A DNA stretch of 64,000 bases from Herbidospora sakaeratensis (GTDB lineage: Bacteria > Actinomycetota > Actinomycetes > Streptosporangiales > Streptosporangiaceae). Shown in pieces: positions 44,614 to 53,701 of this stretch; position 1 is the stretch's first letter; every line of letters begins with the position of its first letter. The stretch covers positions 143,372 through 207,371 of the forward strand of contig NZ_BBXC01000020.1 of the NCBI RefSeq assembly GCF_001570525.1, read 5' to 3'. Below the pieces are notes generated by a model. It did not search any database and had not been told where the DNA came from. It saw only the letters and a program-made list of their open reading frames with translations. The translations under genes and the position numbers were made by a program.

Positions 44614-47127
44614 GTGCCGCGCGGCCGGCTGAGGGTGTATCTGGGCGCGGCGCCCGGAGTCGGCAAGACCTTCGCGATGCTCGGCGAGGGCCGCCGGGCG
44701 AAGGAGCGCGGCCGGGACGTGGTCGTGGGGATCGTCGAGACCCACGGCCGCGTCCAGACCGCCGCCCAGCTGGAGGACCTGGAGATCGTCCCGCGGAAGT
44801 CCATGGAGTACCGGGGCGGCGCGTTCACCGAGCTCGACGTCGACGCCGTCATCGAACGCGCGCCGAAGGTGGTGCTGGTCGACGAACTGGCCCACACGAA
44901 CGTGCCGGGCTCCCGCAACGCCAAACGCTGGCAGGACGTCGAGGAGATCCTGGACGCCGGCATCCACGTGGTCACCACGGTCAACGTGCAGCACCTGGAG
45001 TCGCTGAACGACGTCGTCCACGAGATCACCGGCGTGCCCCAGCTGGAGACGGTGCCCGACGAGATGGTCCGGCAGGCCGACCAGATCGAGCTGGTCGACA
45101 TGTCGCCCGACGCGCTGCGGCGGCGCATGGCCCACGGCAACATCTACGCGCCGGAGAAGATCGACGCCGCGTTGTCGAACTACTTCCGGGTCGGCAACCT
45201 GACCGCCCTGCGGGAACTGGCGCTGCTCTGGGTGGCCGGGAAGGTCGACGAGCAGCTCGACCGCTACCGCTTCGAGCACGGCATCCGCACCACGTGGGAG
45301 GCCCGGGAGCGGGTGGTGGTGGCCCTGACGGGCGGCCCGGAGGGCGACACGCTGATCCGGCGGGCGGCCCGGATCGCCGACCGCAGCAAGGGCGCCGACC
45401 TGCTGGCCCTGCACGTGATCAGCGCCGACGGCCTGACCGGCGGCGACCCGGCCAACCTGGCCCGGCAGCGGACCCTGACCGAGTCGCTCGGCGGCACCTA
45501 CCACCAGGTCGTCGGCGACGACATCCCCACGGCGCTGCTCGACTTCGCCAGCGGCGTCAACGCGACCCAGCTGGTGCTGGGGGCGTCGCGGCGCGGCCGG
45601 TTCGCGCAGATCCTCTCGCGCGGCGTGGGGGTCGAGACCACGGCGCAGTCGGGCTCGATCGACGTCCACATGATCACCCACGCGGAGGCGAAGCAGGGCC
45701 GCGCCCGCCGCCAGCGCTCGCGGGCCGCCCTGACGCGGCGGCGGCGGATCACCGGCTGGATCCTGGCGCTGGCCGGCATGCCCGCCCTGGCGGGCGTGCT
45801 GCTGCCGTTCCGCGCCGAGTTGTCGCTGCCGAGCGAGATCCTCTTCTTCCTGATGCTGACGGTCGGCGTGGCCCTGGCGGGCGGCATGTGGCCCGCCGTC
45901 ACCGCCGCCGTCGGCGGCTCCCTGCTGCTCAACTACTTCTTCACCCCGCCCCTGTACGAGTTCACGATCAACGACCCGGAGAACCTGTTCGCCCTGGTCG
46001 TCTTCGTGCTCGTCGCGGCGGCCGTGGCCGCGATCGTCGACCTGGCCGCCCGGCGGACCCGGCAGGCGGCCCAGGCCAGCGCGAACGCCGAGATCCTGTC
46101 GGCCCTGGCCGGGCACGTGCTGCGCGGCGAGTCGGCGCTGCCGTCGCTGCTGGCCCGGCTGCGCGAGACCTTCGGCCTGACGTCGGTGACCCTGCTGGAA
46201 CGGGCCGCCGAGACGAAGGCGTGGCACATCATCGCCACCACGGGCGGCCCGCCGTGCGTGAAACCGTCGACCGGCGACACCGATGTGATCATCGACGACG
46301 ACCTGGTGCTGGCCGCGCGGGGAGCGCCGCTCGACGCGTCCGACCGCCGGGTGCTGGAGGCGTTCGCGGCCGAGATCGCGGTCGCGCTGCGCCAGCAGCG
46401 CCTGGCCGAGGCCGCCGAGAAGGCCAAGCCGCTGGCGGCGGCCGACAAGATGCGCACCGCCCTGCTGGCGGCGGTCAGCCACGACCTGCGCACCCCGCTG
46501 GCCTCGGCGAAGGCGGCGGTGGAGTCGCTGCGCAGCGTGGAGATCGTCTGGTCGCCCGGCGACCGCGCCGAACTGCTGGCCACCGCCGACGAGTCGCTGG
46601 TGAAGCTCGACCGCCTGGTGGCCAACCTGCTCGACATGAGCCGCCTGCAGGCGGGCGTGCTGGGCGTGACCCTGGAGCCGCTGGCCCTCTACGAGATCGT
46701 GCCGCGCGCGATCGACGACCTGGGCGCCCGCATCGAGACCACCGTCCCCTACGACCTGCCGGACGTCGTCGCCGACGCCGCCCTGCTGGAGCGGGTGCTG
46801 GTCAACGTGATGGGCAACGCCGTCCGCTACAGCCCGGCCGTGCTGGTCACGGCGAGCTCCGTCGGCGACCAGGTGGAGGTCCGGGTGATCGACCGGGGGC
46901 CCGGCATCCCGCCCGACGCGCACGACCGCGTCTTCCAGCCGTTCCAGCGGCTGGGCGACCGCGACAACCACACCGGGGTCGGCCTGGGGTTGGCCCTGTC
47001 ACGGGGGCTGACCGAGGCGATGGGCGGCACGCTCACCCCGGAGGAGACCCCCGGCGGGGGCCTCACCATGGTCCTGCGCCTGCCGGCCCGTCAGGGCAGG
47101 TGGCCGCAGTCGGGCTCGCCGATGTAG
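44614..47127 (+). CDS. kdpD: KdpD osmosensitive K+ channel histidine kinase
   Basis: An 837-residue sensor kinase starting at GTG 44614 behind GAGGGG. Order: KdpD domain with Walker-A-like GAAPGVGKT (11-19) and the VDELAHTNVPGSRN motif, a universal-stress-like domain (about 225-350, GASRRGRF), four membrane helices of DUF4118 (about 375-480), a GAF-like region, HisKA with His623 in VSHDLRTPL, and the ATPase domain (GNAVRYSP, DRGPGIPP, GLGLALSRGL). It should sense K+ or turgor and phosphorylate KdpE. No kdpE follows: the gene ends overlapping a convergent secreted-protein gene. Confidence 0.95.
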   Translation: MPRGRLRVYLGAAPGVGKTFAMLGEGRRAKERGRDVVVGIVETHGRVQTAAQLEDLEIVPRKSMEYRGGAFTELDVDAVIERAPKVVLVDELAHTNVPGSRNAKRWQDVEEILDAGIHVVTTVNVQHLESLNDVVHEITGVPQLETVPDEMVRQADQIELVDMSPDALRRRMAHGNIYAPEKIDAALSNYFRVGNLTALRELALLWVAGKVDEQLDRYRFEHGIRTTWEARERVVVALTGGPEGDTLIRRAARIADRSKGADLLALHVISADGLTGGDPANLARQRTLTESLGGTYHQVVGDDIPTALLDFASGVNATQLVLGASRRGRFAQILSRGVGVETTAQSGSIDVHMITHAEAKQGRARRQRSRAALTRRRRITGWILALAGMPALAGVLLPFRAELSLPSEILFFLMLTVGVALAGGMWPAVTAAVGGSLLLNYFFTPPLYEFTINDPENLFALVVFVLVAAAVAAIVDLAARRTRQAAQASANAEILSALAGHVLRGESALPSLLARLRETFGLTSVTLLERAAETKAWHIIATTGGPPCVKPSTGDTDVIIDDDLVLAARGAPLDASDRRVLEAFAAEIAVALRQQRLAEAAEKAKPLAAADKMRTALLAAVSHDLRTPLASAKAAVESLRSVEIVWSPGDRAELLATADESLVKLDRLVANLLDMSRLQAGVLGVTLEPLALYEIVPRAIDDLGARIETTVPYDLPDVVADAALLERVLVNVMGNAVRYSPAVLVTASSVGDQVEVRVIDRGPGIPPDAHDRVFQPFQRLGDRDNHTGVGLGLALSRGLTEAMGGTLTPEETPGGGLTMVLRLPARQGRWPQSGSPM

Positions 47128-47519
47128 ACGTTCACGCCCCACCGGCCGGAGACCTCGTTGGTCTTCACGTAGTAGAGCTTGTAGTCGGGGGTGCGCATGC
47201 GCGCCTCGACGTAGATCTCGTCGCCCGCCAGGTCCTCGTTGAGGAGCTGGGAGTCGATCACGCGGGTCCACAGGTTCGAGTGGGCCTGGCAGACCTTCTG
47301 GGTGTCGTCGCCGTCGGGCCAGTCGGCGCCCTTGATGGTGACGTAGTCGATGCGGTCGCCCTCGGCACGCGGGGTGCACTGGACGGTGATCACCGTGTCG
47401 TGCTCGGTGTCCTTCGGGCTGATCGTGAGCGTGCACTTGGCCGTCGCGGCCGCCTCGGCGTGCGGGACGACCACCAGGCATAACGCCAGTGTGCTGAGCA
47501 GGGCGATGACACGTTTCAT
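47091..47519 (-). CDS. Small secreted protein of unknown function
   Basis: A 142-residue exported protein with a Sec signal (1 to about 23, MKRVIALLSTLALCLVVVPHAEA) and an all-beta-looking mature part with three or four cysteines (KCTLTISP, VQCTP, KVCQAH, EPDCGHLP), probably disulfide-bonded. ATG 47519 is preceded by GGAGTCC. The 3' end overlaps kdpD by 37 bases on the opposite strand. No family recognised. Confidence 0.75.
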   Translation of the reverse strand: MKRVIALLSTLALCLVVVPHAEAAATAKCTLTISPKDTEHDTVITVQCTPRAEGDRIDYVTIKGADWPDGDDTQKVCQAHSNLWTRVIDSQLLNEDLAGDEIYVEARMRTPDYKLYYVKTNEVSGRWGVNVYIGEPDCGHLP

Positions 47520-47659
47520 GTCGGGACTCCATGGGTTGGAACGGTCCCTCAATGGGAGCAACCGCACCGCCGTCGCGGCGAGCGCCACTGCGGCGACGGA
47601 ACGGGCGGCCAGCGGCCCGGTGAACCTTACATCTCTTACCTCGGCCTTTTCTCGCCGTG

Positions 47660-47714
47660 GTTGACGTTGTCAGCGCGCTGATAGAAAGTTTCCAACCCAC
47701 GGCGAAATTTTTCG
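47660..47714 (+). promoter_or_regulatory. Promoter region with GAAA-N-TTTC motifs before the GH115 gene
   Basis: TTGACG (47660-47665) is a possible -35. GAAAGTTTC (47683-47691) overlaps the expected -10, and a second inverted repeat CGAAA-TT-TTTCG lies at 47703-47714. GAAA/TTTC motifs of this kind are reported near xylanase-type genes of Streptomyces as repressor sites, which would fit a xylan-side-chain hydrolase. Confidence 0.5.
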
Positions 47715-47735
47715 AAGGAGCGAAGGAGCCACCCC

Positions 47736-50711
47736 ATGCTCTTACGAACCCTGCTGGCCGCCACCCTCGTCTTCACGACGCTGGTGGCGCCCGCGCAGGC
47801 CCATGACGTGTCGTCGGGCTCGTACATCAAGAGCGGCCCGGGCCACGGCCGGTTCCCGCTGGTCGCGGGCGGCAAGGCCGCGGCGATCCACGTCAGCCAG
47901 GCCGACTTCGCGGGCGTGACCCGGGCCGTCGGCGACCTCCAGACCGACCTGGAGAAGGTCACCGGCGTCAAACCGGTCGTCTCCACCGCCGCGCCCACCC
48001 GGGGCGAGGTCGTCATCGTCGGCACGCTCGGGCGCAGCCCGCTGATCGACCAGCTGGTCGCGCGGGGCAAGCTCGACGTGTCGGGCATCCGGGGCAAGTG
48101 GGAGACCACGATCGAGCAGGTCGTCTCCGATCCGCTGCCGGGTGTGCGGAGCGCGTTCGTGATCGTCGGCAGCGACCAGCGCGGCACCATCTTCGGGGTC
48201 TACGACGTCTCCAAGGAGATCGGGGTCTCGCCCTGGTACTGGTGGGACGACGTGCCCGTACAGAAGAAGAACACGCTCTACGTCGAACCGGGGCGGCACA
48301 CCCAGGGCACCCCGGCGGTCAAGTACCGGGGCGTCTTCATCAACGACGAGAACCCCGCGCTCGGCACGTGGGGACCGGAGTTCTTCGGACCGGGCCTGGC
48401 CCCGGGCTATCCGGGCGGGTTCAACCGGCACCTCTACGCGAAGGTCTTCGAGACCATGCTCCGGCTGAAGGCCAACTACCTGTGGCCCGCCGTCTGGGGC
48501 CGCGCGTTCGCCGAGGACGACCCGGACAACCACGCGACGGCGAAGGCGTACGGCATCGTCATGGGCACCTCCCACGAGGCGCCGATGATGCGCGGCATCG
48601 AGGAGTGGAACCGGCATCCGAACGCCTACGGAGGCACGGGCGAGTGGAGCTTCCGCCGCAACCGTGAAGCCGTCAAGGAGTACTGGCACGACGGCATCCG
48701 GCGCATGAAGAACGAGGACTTCGAGGGCGTGATCACCCTCGGCATGCGCGGCAACGGCGACGTCAGCCTGCCCGACGGCGACGGCATCGACCTGATGACC
48801 GACATCGTGAACACCCAGCGCGAGATCCTGGCCGGTGAGGGCATGACCGGCGCGCCGCAGGTGTGGACGCTCTACAAGGAGGTCCAGCGTTACTGGGACC
48901 GCGGCATGCGGGTGCCCGACGACGTGACGGTCGTCTTCACCGACGACAACTGGGGCAACATGCGCAAGCTGCCCGACCGGAGCGCACCGCCCCGGGCCGG
49001 CGGCTACGGCCTCTACTACCACTACGACTACGTGGGCGGCGGCCGCAACTACAAGTGGGTCGACACCAACCAGCTGCCGAACATCTGGGAGCAGCTCAAC
49101 CTGTCGTACACCTATGGCGTCGACCGCCTGTGGGTGGTGAACGTCGGCGACTTCAAGAACGAGGAGCTGCCGACGCAGTTCTTCCTCGACTACGCCTGGA
49201 AGCCGATCCCGCTGGAGAAGATCACCGACTGGGAGCGCGGCTACGCCGCCCAGAACTTCGGCGCCGGCCAGTCGCGCGAGATCGCCGAGGTGCTGCACGA
49301 CTACGCGGCCCTGCAGTCGCGCCGCAAGCCGGAACTGCTCAACCGGCTGATCAGCCTCGACCCGGCCAAGGACCTGTCGACCGACTCGACGGCCGTGGTC
49401 TACGACGACCAGGCCAGCCCCTACAGCCTGACCAACTACCGGGAGGCCGAACGCGTCACCGCCGAGTGGGCGGAACTGTCGGCCCGCGCCGAGAAGATCG
49501 CGAGACGGCTGCCGCAGAACACCCAGGACGCCTACTTCCAGCTGGTGCTCTACCAGGTGAAGGCGACCGCGAACCTCTACGCGCTCCGGCTGGCCCAGTT
49601 CACCAACATCCGCTACGCCGAGCAGGGCCGGGCCGCCACCAACGACCTGGCCGACGTCGCCGAGGCCCGCTTCGCCGACGACCAGGCCATGTCCGACCAC
49701 TACAACACCGGCCTCGCGGGCGGGAAGTGGAAGAACTGGCAACTCCAGCCCAAGATCGGCTACGGCGACATCGAACGCTACGGCCCCAACGCGCCCTGGC
49801 AGCAGCCCGAGCTCAACCACGTCGCGCTGCCCGACGCCTTCTACCCCGCGCTCCGGCGCATCACCGTCCCGGCCGTCGCCGAGATGGGCGTCGAACCCCC
49901 GGCGCTGCCCGAGTTCAGCCCCTACCAGAGCGCGCCCGACCAGCACATCGAGGTCTACAACAAGGGCACCGTGCCGTTCGACTACCAGATCAGGCCGTCG
50001 GTGCCGTGGTTGCGCGCCGAACCCTCACGGGGACGGCTCGACAAGCAGGTCCGCAGCACGCTGAAGGTCGACTGGTCGCGCGCCCCGCGCGGCACGACCG
50101 AGGTGCCGATCACCGTGACCGGCCCGAACGGCTCGGCTTCGGTGGTGCGGGTCGTGGTGAAGAACCCGTCGGGCCCGGTGAAGGGCTTCGTCGAGGCCGG
50201 CGGGTACGTCTCCCTCGACGCCGCCCGCCCGTCGAAGACGGTCGGCTCGTGGAAGAAGATCCCCGGCATCGGCCGCACCGGTGACGGCCTCACCCCGTGG
50301 CCGGTCACCGCGCCCCGCCAGACGCCCGGCGGGAACAGCCCCCGCCTGGAATACGACCTGCACCTGTTCACGACCGGACCGGTCAAGGTCTGGGCCTACC
50401 TGTCGCCGCGCAACAACGTGCTGCCGACCGAGGGCCTGAAGTACGCCGTCTCCGTCGACGGCGCGACCCCCCAGGTCGTCGACGTCATCGCGGCCACGGG
50501 TTCCGACGACACCCGGATGAACAAGCAGTGGGAGCGCAACACCTCCGACAACGTCAACCGGACCGTCACCACCCACACGATCACGGGCGCCGGGTCGCAC
50601 ACGCTCAAGTTCTGGATGGTCGACCCGACGGTCGTCGTCCAGAAGATCGTCGTGGACACCGGCGGCCTGCTGACCAGCTACCTCGGCCCGCCGCCGAGCC
50701 GCCACTTCTGA
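47736..50711 (+). CDS. Secreted glycoside hydrolase family 115-type protein
   Basis: A 991-residue exported protein with Sec signal (1-22). The central part is GH115-like (xylan alpha-1,2-glucuronidase type): GVYDVSKEIGVSPWYWWDDVPV, YRGVFINDENPAL, LRLKANYLWPAVWG, MGTSHEAPMMRG, EYWHDGIRRM and VVFTDDNWGNMRKLP. The last 250 residues are beta-sandwich modules, including a typical C-terminal extra domain that ends in VVDTGGLL. It should remove (methyl)glucuronic acid from xylan outside the cell, releasing backbone for xylanases. Strong GAAGGAG ribosome site. Confidence 0.92.
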   Translation: MLLRTLLAATLVFTTLVAPAQAHDVSSGSYIKSGPGHGRFPLVAGGKAAAIHVSQADFAGVTRAVGDLQTDLEKVTGVKPVVSTAAPTRGEVVIVGTLGRSPLIDQLVARGKLDVSGIRGKWETTIEQVVSDPLPGVRSAFVIVGSDQRGTIFGVYDVSKEIGVSPWYWWDDVPVQKKNTLYVEPGRHTQGTPAVKYRGVFINDENPALGTWGPEFFGPGLAPGYPGGFNRHLYAKVFETMLRLKANYLWPAVWGRAFAEDDPDNHATAKAYGIVMGTSHEAPMMRGIEEWNRHPNAYGGTGEWSFRRNREAVKEYWHDGIRRMKNEDFEGVITLGMRGNGDVSLPDGDGIDLMTDIVNTQREILAGEGMTGAPQVWTLYKEVQRYWDRGMRVPDDVTVVFTDDNWGNMRKLPDRSAPPRAGGYGLYYHYDYVGGGRNYKWVDTNQLPNIWEQLNLSYTYGVDRLWVVNVGDFKNEELPTQFFLDYAWKPIPLEKITDWERGYAAQNFGAGQSREIAEVLHDYAALQSRRKPELLNRLISLDPAKDLSTDSTAVVYDDQASPYSLTNYREAERVTAEWAELSARAEKIARRLPQNTQDAYFQLVLYQVKATANLYALRLAQFTNIRYAEQGRAATNDLADVAEARFADDQAMSDHYNTGLAGGKWKNWQLQPKIGYGDIERYGPNAPWQQPELNHVALPDAFYPALRRITVPAVAEMGVEPPALPEFSPYQSAPDQHIEVYNKGTVPFDYQIRPSVPWLRAEPSRGRLDKQVRSTLKVDWSRAPRGTTEVPITVTGPNGSASVVRVVVKNPSGPVKGFVEAGGYVSLDAARPSKTVGSWKKIPGIGRTGDGLTPWPVTAPRQTPGGNSPRLEYDLHLFTTGPVKVWAYLSPRNNVLPTEGLKYAVSVDGATPQVVDVIAATGSDDTRMNKQWERNTSDNVNRTVTTHTITGAGSHTLKFWMVDPTVVVQKIVVDTGGLLTSYLGPPPSRHF

Positions 50712-51568
50712 ACCAGTTCACGGACCGCCGGGGCGATCTCGGCCGCGAACAGCTCGGTCCGGGCCAGGTCGTCGGACATCAGCAGGAAAGCGCTGATCCC
50801 GTAGTCGACGGTCAGCCCGGCGAGCCGTTCCGCGGCCTCCTGCGGCGGTCCCTCAACGGAGTCGCCGCCGATGTTGAGCAGCCGCCTGACGGCGCGCGGC
50901 TCGCGTCCGGCCGCCAGGGCGGCCTCGTCGATGTGCCGGTTCATCTCGGCCAGGTCGGCGGGGCCGCCCGGCAGGTAGGGCAACGACGGGAGCCATCCGT
51001 CCCCGACCCGTCCGGTCAGGGCCAGCATCTTCGGTTTGTACGCCCCCACCCAGATCCCCACGTCGTGAGCCGGGGCCGGGCCGCGCTTCGCGCCCTTCAC
51101 CGGGTAGTAGGGCCCGTCCGACCGGACCCCGCCGCGCTCGTCGACCGCCCAGATCTGGCGGATGATCCCGATGCCCTCCTCCAGCGCCTCGATGCTCTGG
51201 CCGGGGGTGAGCCGCCGCCCGCCCATGGCCGCGATGGCGTCCCAGAACCCGCCCGCGCCGATGCCGAGCTCGATCCGCCCGCCGCTCAGCTGGTCGAGGC
51301 TGGCCACGCTGCGCGCCAGCACGGCGGGCTGGCGCAGCGGCAGGTTGGTCACGTTGCCGCTGAGCCTGATCCGCTCGGTCTGCGCCGCGATGTACGACAT
51401 CAGCGTCCAGGTGTCGTGGAAGCGGGGCTGGTAGGGGTGGTCCTGGAAGGTGACCAGGTCGAGCCCGGCCCGTTCGGCGGCTTTGGCGTGGTCGACGGCG
51501 TGCCTGACCGGCTGGATCGCCGGGCTGACGAAGGTGCCGAACAGCAGGTCGTGCCCGTAGTCGCTCAT
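50678..51568 (-). CDS. LLM-class F420-dependent oxidoreductase
   Basis: A 296-residue luciferase-like (beta/alpha)8 flavoenzyme: LVTFQDHPYQPRFHDTW near the N-terminus, GNVTNLPLRQPAVLARSVASLDQLSGGR, LGIGAGGFWDAIAAMGG and VGDGWLPSLPYLP. These features fit the F420-dependent subset. Substrate unknown. Its ATG overlaps the stop of the upstream fusion gene (ATGA), and its 3' end overlaps the convergent GH115 gene by 34 bases. Together with the fusion protein and MarR it forms a likely redox/detoxification unit. Confidence 0.9.
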   Translation of the reverse strand: MSDYGHDLLFGTFVSPAIQPVRHAVDHAKAAERAGLDLVTFQDHPYQPRFHDTWTLMSYIAAQTERIRLSGNVTNLPLRQPAVLARSVASLDQLSGGRIELGIGAGGFWDAIAAMGGRRLTPGQSIEALEEGIGIIRQIWAVDERGGVRSDGPYYPVKGAKRGPAPAHDVGIWVGAYKPKMLALTGRVGDGWLPSLPYLPGGPADLAEMNRHIDEAALAAGREPRAVRRLLNIGGDSVEGPPQEAAERLAGLTVDYGISAFLLMSDDLARTELFAAEIAPAVRELVQKWRLGGGPR

Positions 51569-53631
51569 TTCTCATCCCTGATGTTGAAGTTGTCGCGGAA
51601 GACGTTGGCCGGGTCGTGGCGGCGCTTCAGCGCCCGCAGCCGGTCGAGGGTCTCCGGCGGGAACGCGTCGGCGACCTTGCCGAGGCCCGTTTCGAAGCTG
51701 AGGTAGAGGCCGTCGAAGTGCTCGCGGCTCGCCTCCCACAACGTGTCCATCCGCCTGTCGTCGATCCCCATCGCGGTGACCTGGAAACCGGCGTCGCGGT
51801 GGGCGTAGGCGGTGGCGTCGGCCGGGACGTCGGCGACCGCCCCGCCGACCGTCCGGATCTGGAAGAAGAACACCTGCCCGCTCGCCAGCATCTTCGCCGC
51901 CGCGTCCGCGAAGGCCGGGGTGATCTCCCGGACGAACGCCGACCGCGCCACCGGCTCGCCCTGCCCGTGGTGGTCGCCGTCGCGGGCGTTGTCCATGACG
52001 TCGGCGTACGCCGCCACGACGACCTGCTGCTGGTAGAGGCCGGAGATGCCGGCGAACGGCTGGAGCTGCTCGACGATGACCTCGGGGTCGGCAGAGTCGA
52101 CCATGGCCATGATCTGCGCGACGGCCGGCTGGCCACGCCGGGGCGGCCCCATGATCAGGAACGCCGTGGTGTCACGCGGGGCCGCCGACGCCACCTCGCC
52201 GAAGCGCCGCAGGAAGCCGGCCTGGTCTTCGGCGTCCATGACGAGCTGGGCCCAGCCAACGTCGGTGACCTCGTCGGCCTCGAACTCGAAGGAGGTGACG
52301 ATCCCGAAGTTGGCGCCGGCGCCGCGTACCGCCCAGAAGAGCTCGGGATTCTCGTGGTCGTCGGCCCTGACCAGCGACCCGTCGGCCAGCACGATCTCGA
52401 CGGCCCGCAGGCGGTCGATGGTGAGCCCGTGCTTGCGCGACAGGAAGCCGATGCCGCCCGCGGTGGCCAGCCCGCCGACCCCGACGCCGCCGTAGTCGCC
52501 CGACCCGATCGCCCATCCGTGGGGGCGCAGCGCGGCGGCGACCTCCTTCCAGCGGGCGCCCGGGCCGATCCTGACCCGCCGCGTGCCCTGGTCGAGCACC
52601 TCGATCGTGTTGAGGTGGCGCAGGTCGACGACGATCCCGCCGTCGTTGGTCGACCGGCCGCTGACGCCGTGGCCGCCGCTGCGCACGCCCAGCGGCAGAG
52701 CGGGGTGGCGGCGGGCGAAGGCCAGCGCGGCGGCGACCTCTGCGGGATCGCGCGGGAACAGCACCAGCCCGGGAGAGCCGCCGCGCAGGTAGTTCGACCT
52801 GACCCGCCCGTAGGCGGCGTCGCCCGGCTCGACGGCCGTGGCGGCCAGCGATTCGGGCACGCCGTCGTAGTCGATGCCGTCGCGCCGTCTGGCCAGCGCG
52901 GCGGCCCGCCGGACCGGCCGGTCGGAGAGGCCGCCGGGGGCGGCGGCGCGCAGGGCCGGGACCGTCTCGCGGGCGAACCGCGTCAGCACGGCCTCGTCGT
53001 CGCTCCGCACGACGATCGTGCCGAACCCGTCGTCGAGCACACTCGCCGGCACCTCGCCCGTGACGACGAGCACCCGCCGGATCTCGCGGGGGTCGCGCCC
53101 GGCCGCCAGGGCGGCCTCGTCGATCAGCTTGTTCCCGGTACGCGGGCATTCGGGCCGCTCGGGGTCGTAGGCGAAGACCCACCCGTCCGCCTGGCGGCCG
53201 GCCAGTTCCAGCACGGCAGGATCGTCGCCGGTCACCCAGACGGGCACGGCGTGCGCCGGCGCGGGCCCCGGCTCGGCCCCGTCGAGCCGGTGGTGGACGC
53301 CGTCATAACTGACCCGGGGGGCCGAGGTGTCCCAGACGGCGCGGATCACGTCGATCGCCTCGGCCAGCGCCGCGACGTCGCCCGACGTGCCGAGCGTGAG
53401 CCCGACCCGACCGCCCGACAGCAGGTCGAGCCCGGCGGCCGACCGCCCGAGCACGGCGGCGTTCCATTCGGCGAGGTCGACCCGGCCGACCAGGCCGATC
53501 CGGTCGCTCCGGCCGGCCAGCCAGGCCAACCCGGTCCACTCGGGGACCATCGCCAGGTCGTAGCCGAGCGGCTCGATCAGCTCGGTGCGGCCGGTCAGGG
53601 CGCCGAACCGCAACGCGTGGCCATAGTTCAT
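51565..53631 (-). CDS. Fusion of a short LLM domain with a berberine-bridge (FAD) oxidase
   Basis: A 688-residue fusion. Residues 1 to about 215 are a shortened luciferase-like domain paralogous to the next gene (shared GPAPAH...VWV and IDEAALAAGR..R..RR segments). Residues about 235-688 are a PCMH/VAO-type FAD oxidase: RSGGHGVSGRS with the His that usually carries 8-alpha covalent FAD, GVGVGGLATAGGIGFLSRKHG, WAVRGAGANFGIVTSFEFE, and the BBE C-terminus RRHDPANVFRDNFNI. The cysteine that gives bicovalent FAD in many BBE enzymes is missing. A two-flavin enzyme is possible. Divergent from marR and probably repressed by it. Confidence 0.88.
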   Translation of the reverse strand: MNYGHALRFGALTGRTELIEPLGYDLAMVPEWTGLAWLAGRSDRIGLVGRVDLAEWNAAVLGRSAAGLDLLSGGRVGLTLGTSGDVAALAEAIDVIRAVWDTSAPRVSYDGVHHRLDGAEPGPAPAHAVPVWVTGDDPAVLELAGRQADGWVFAYDPERPECPRTGNKLIDEAALAAGRDPREIRRVLVVTGEVPASVLDDGFGTIVVRSDDEAVLTRFARETVPALRAAAPGGLSDRPVRRAAALARRRDGIDYDGVPESLAATAVEPGDAAYGRVRSNYLRGGSPGLVLFPRDPAEVAAALAFARRHPALPLGVRSGGHGVSGRSTNDGGIVVDLRHLNTIEVLDQGTRRVRIGPGARWKEVAAALRPHGWAIGSGDYGGVGVGGLATAGGIGFLSRKHGLTIDRLRAVEIVLADGSLVRADDHENPELFWAVRGAGANFGIVTSFEFEADEVTDVGWAQLVMDAEDQAGFLRRFGEVASAAPRDTTAFLIMGPPRRGQPAVAQIMAMVDSADPEVIVEQLQPFAGISGLYQQQVVVAAYADVMDNARDGDHHGQGEPVARSAFVREITPAFADAAAKMLASGQVFFFQIRTVGGAVADVPADATAYAHRDAGFQVTAMGIDDRRMDTLWEASREHFDGLYLSFETGLGKVADAFPPETLDRLRALKRRHDPANVFRDNFNIRDEK

Positions 53632-53646
53632 GGGGGACTCCCTTAG

Positions 53647-53660
53647 GTTGATACGTCAAC
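53647..53660. promoter_or_regulatory. MarR operator, copy 1
   Basis: GTTGATACGTCAAC, an inverted repeat with arms GTTGA/TCAAC, lies just upstream of the LLM-BBE fusion gene start. Its reverse complement differs by one base from copy 2 at 53675-53688; the copies are 28 bp apart. Confidence 0.75.
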
Positions 53661-53674
53661 CAATATACGTCAAG

Positions 53675-53688
53675 GTTGACGCATCAAC
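53675..53688. promoter_or_regulatory. MarR operator, copy 2, with leaderless -10
   Basis: GTTGACGCATCAAC directly abuts TAATCT (53689-53694), a -10 element seven bases before the marR ATG at 53702. Binding here would block the marR promoter, giving autorepression, while copy 1 covers the divergent oxidoreductase promoter. Confidence 0.75.
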
Positions 53689-53701
53689 TAATCTGGGTCC
53701 C

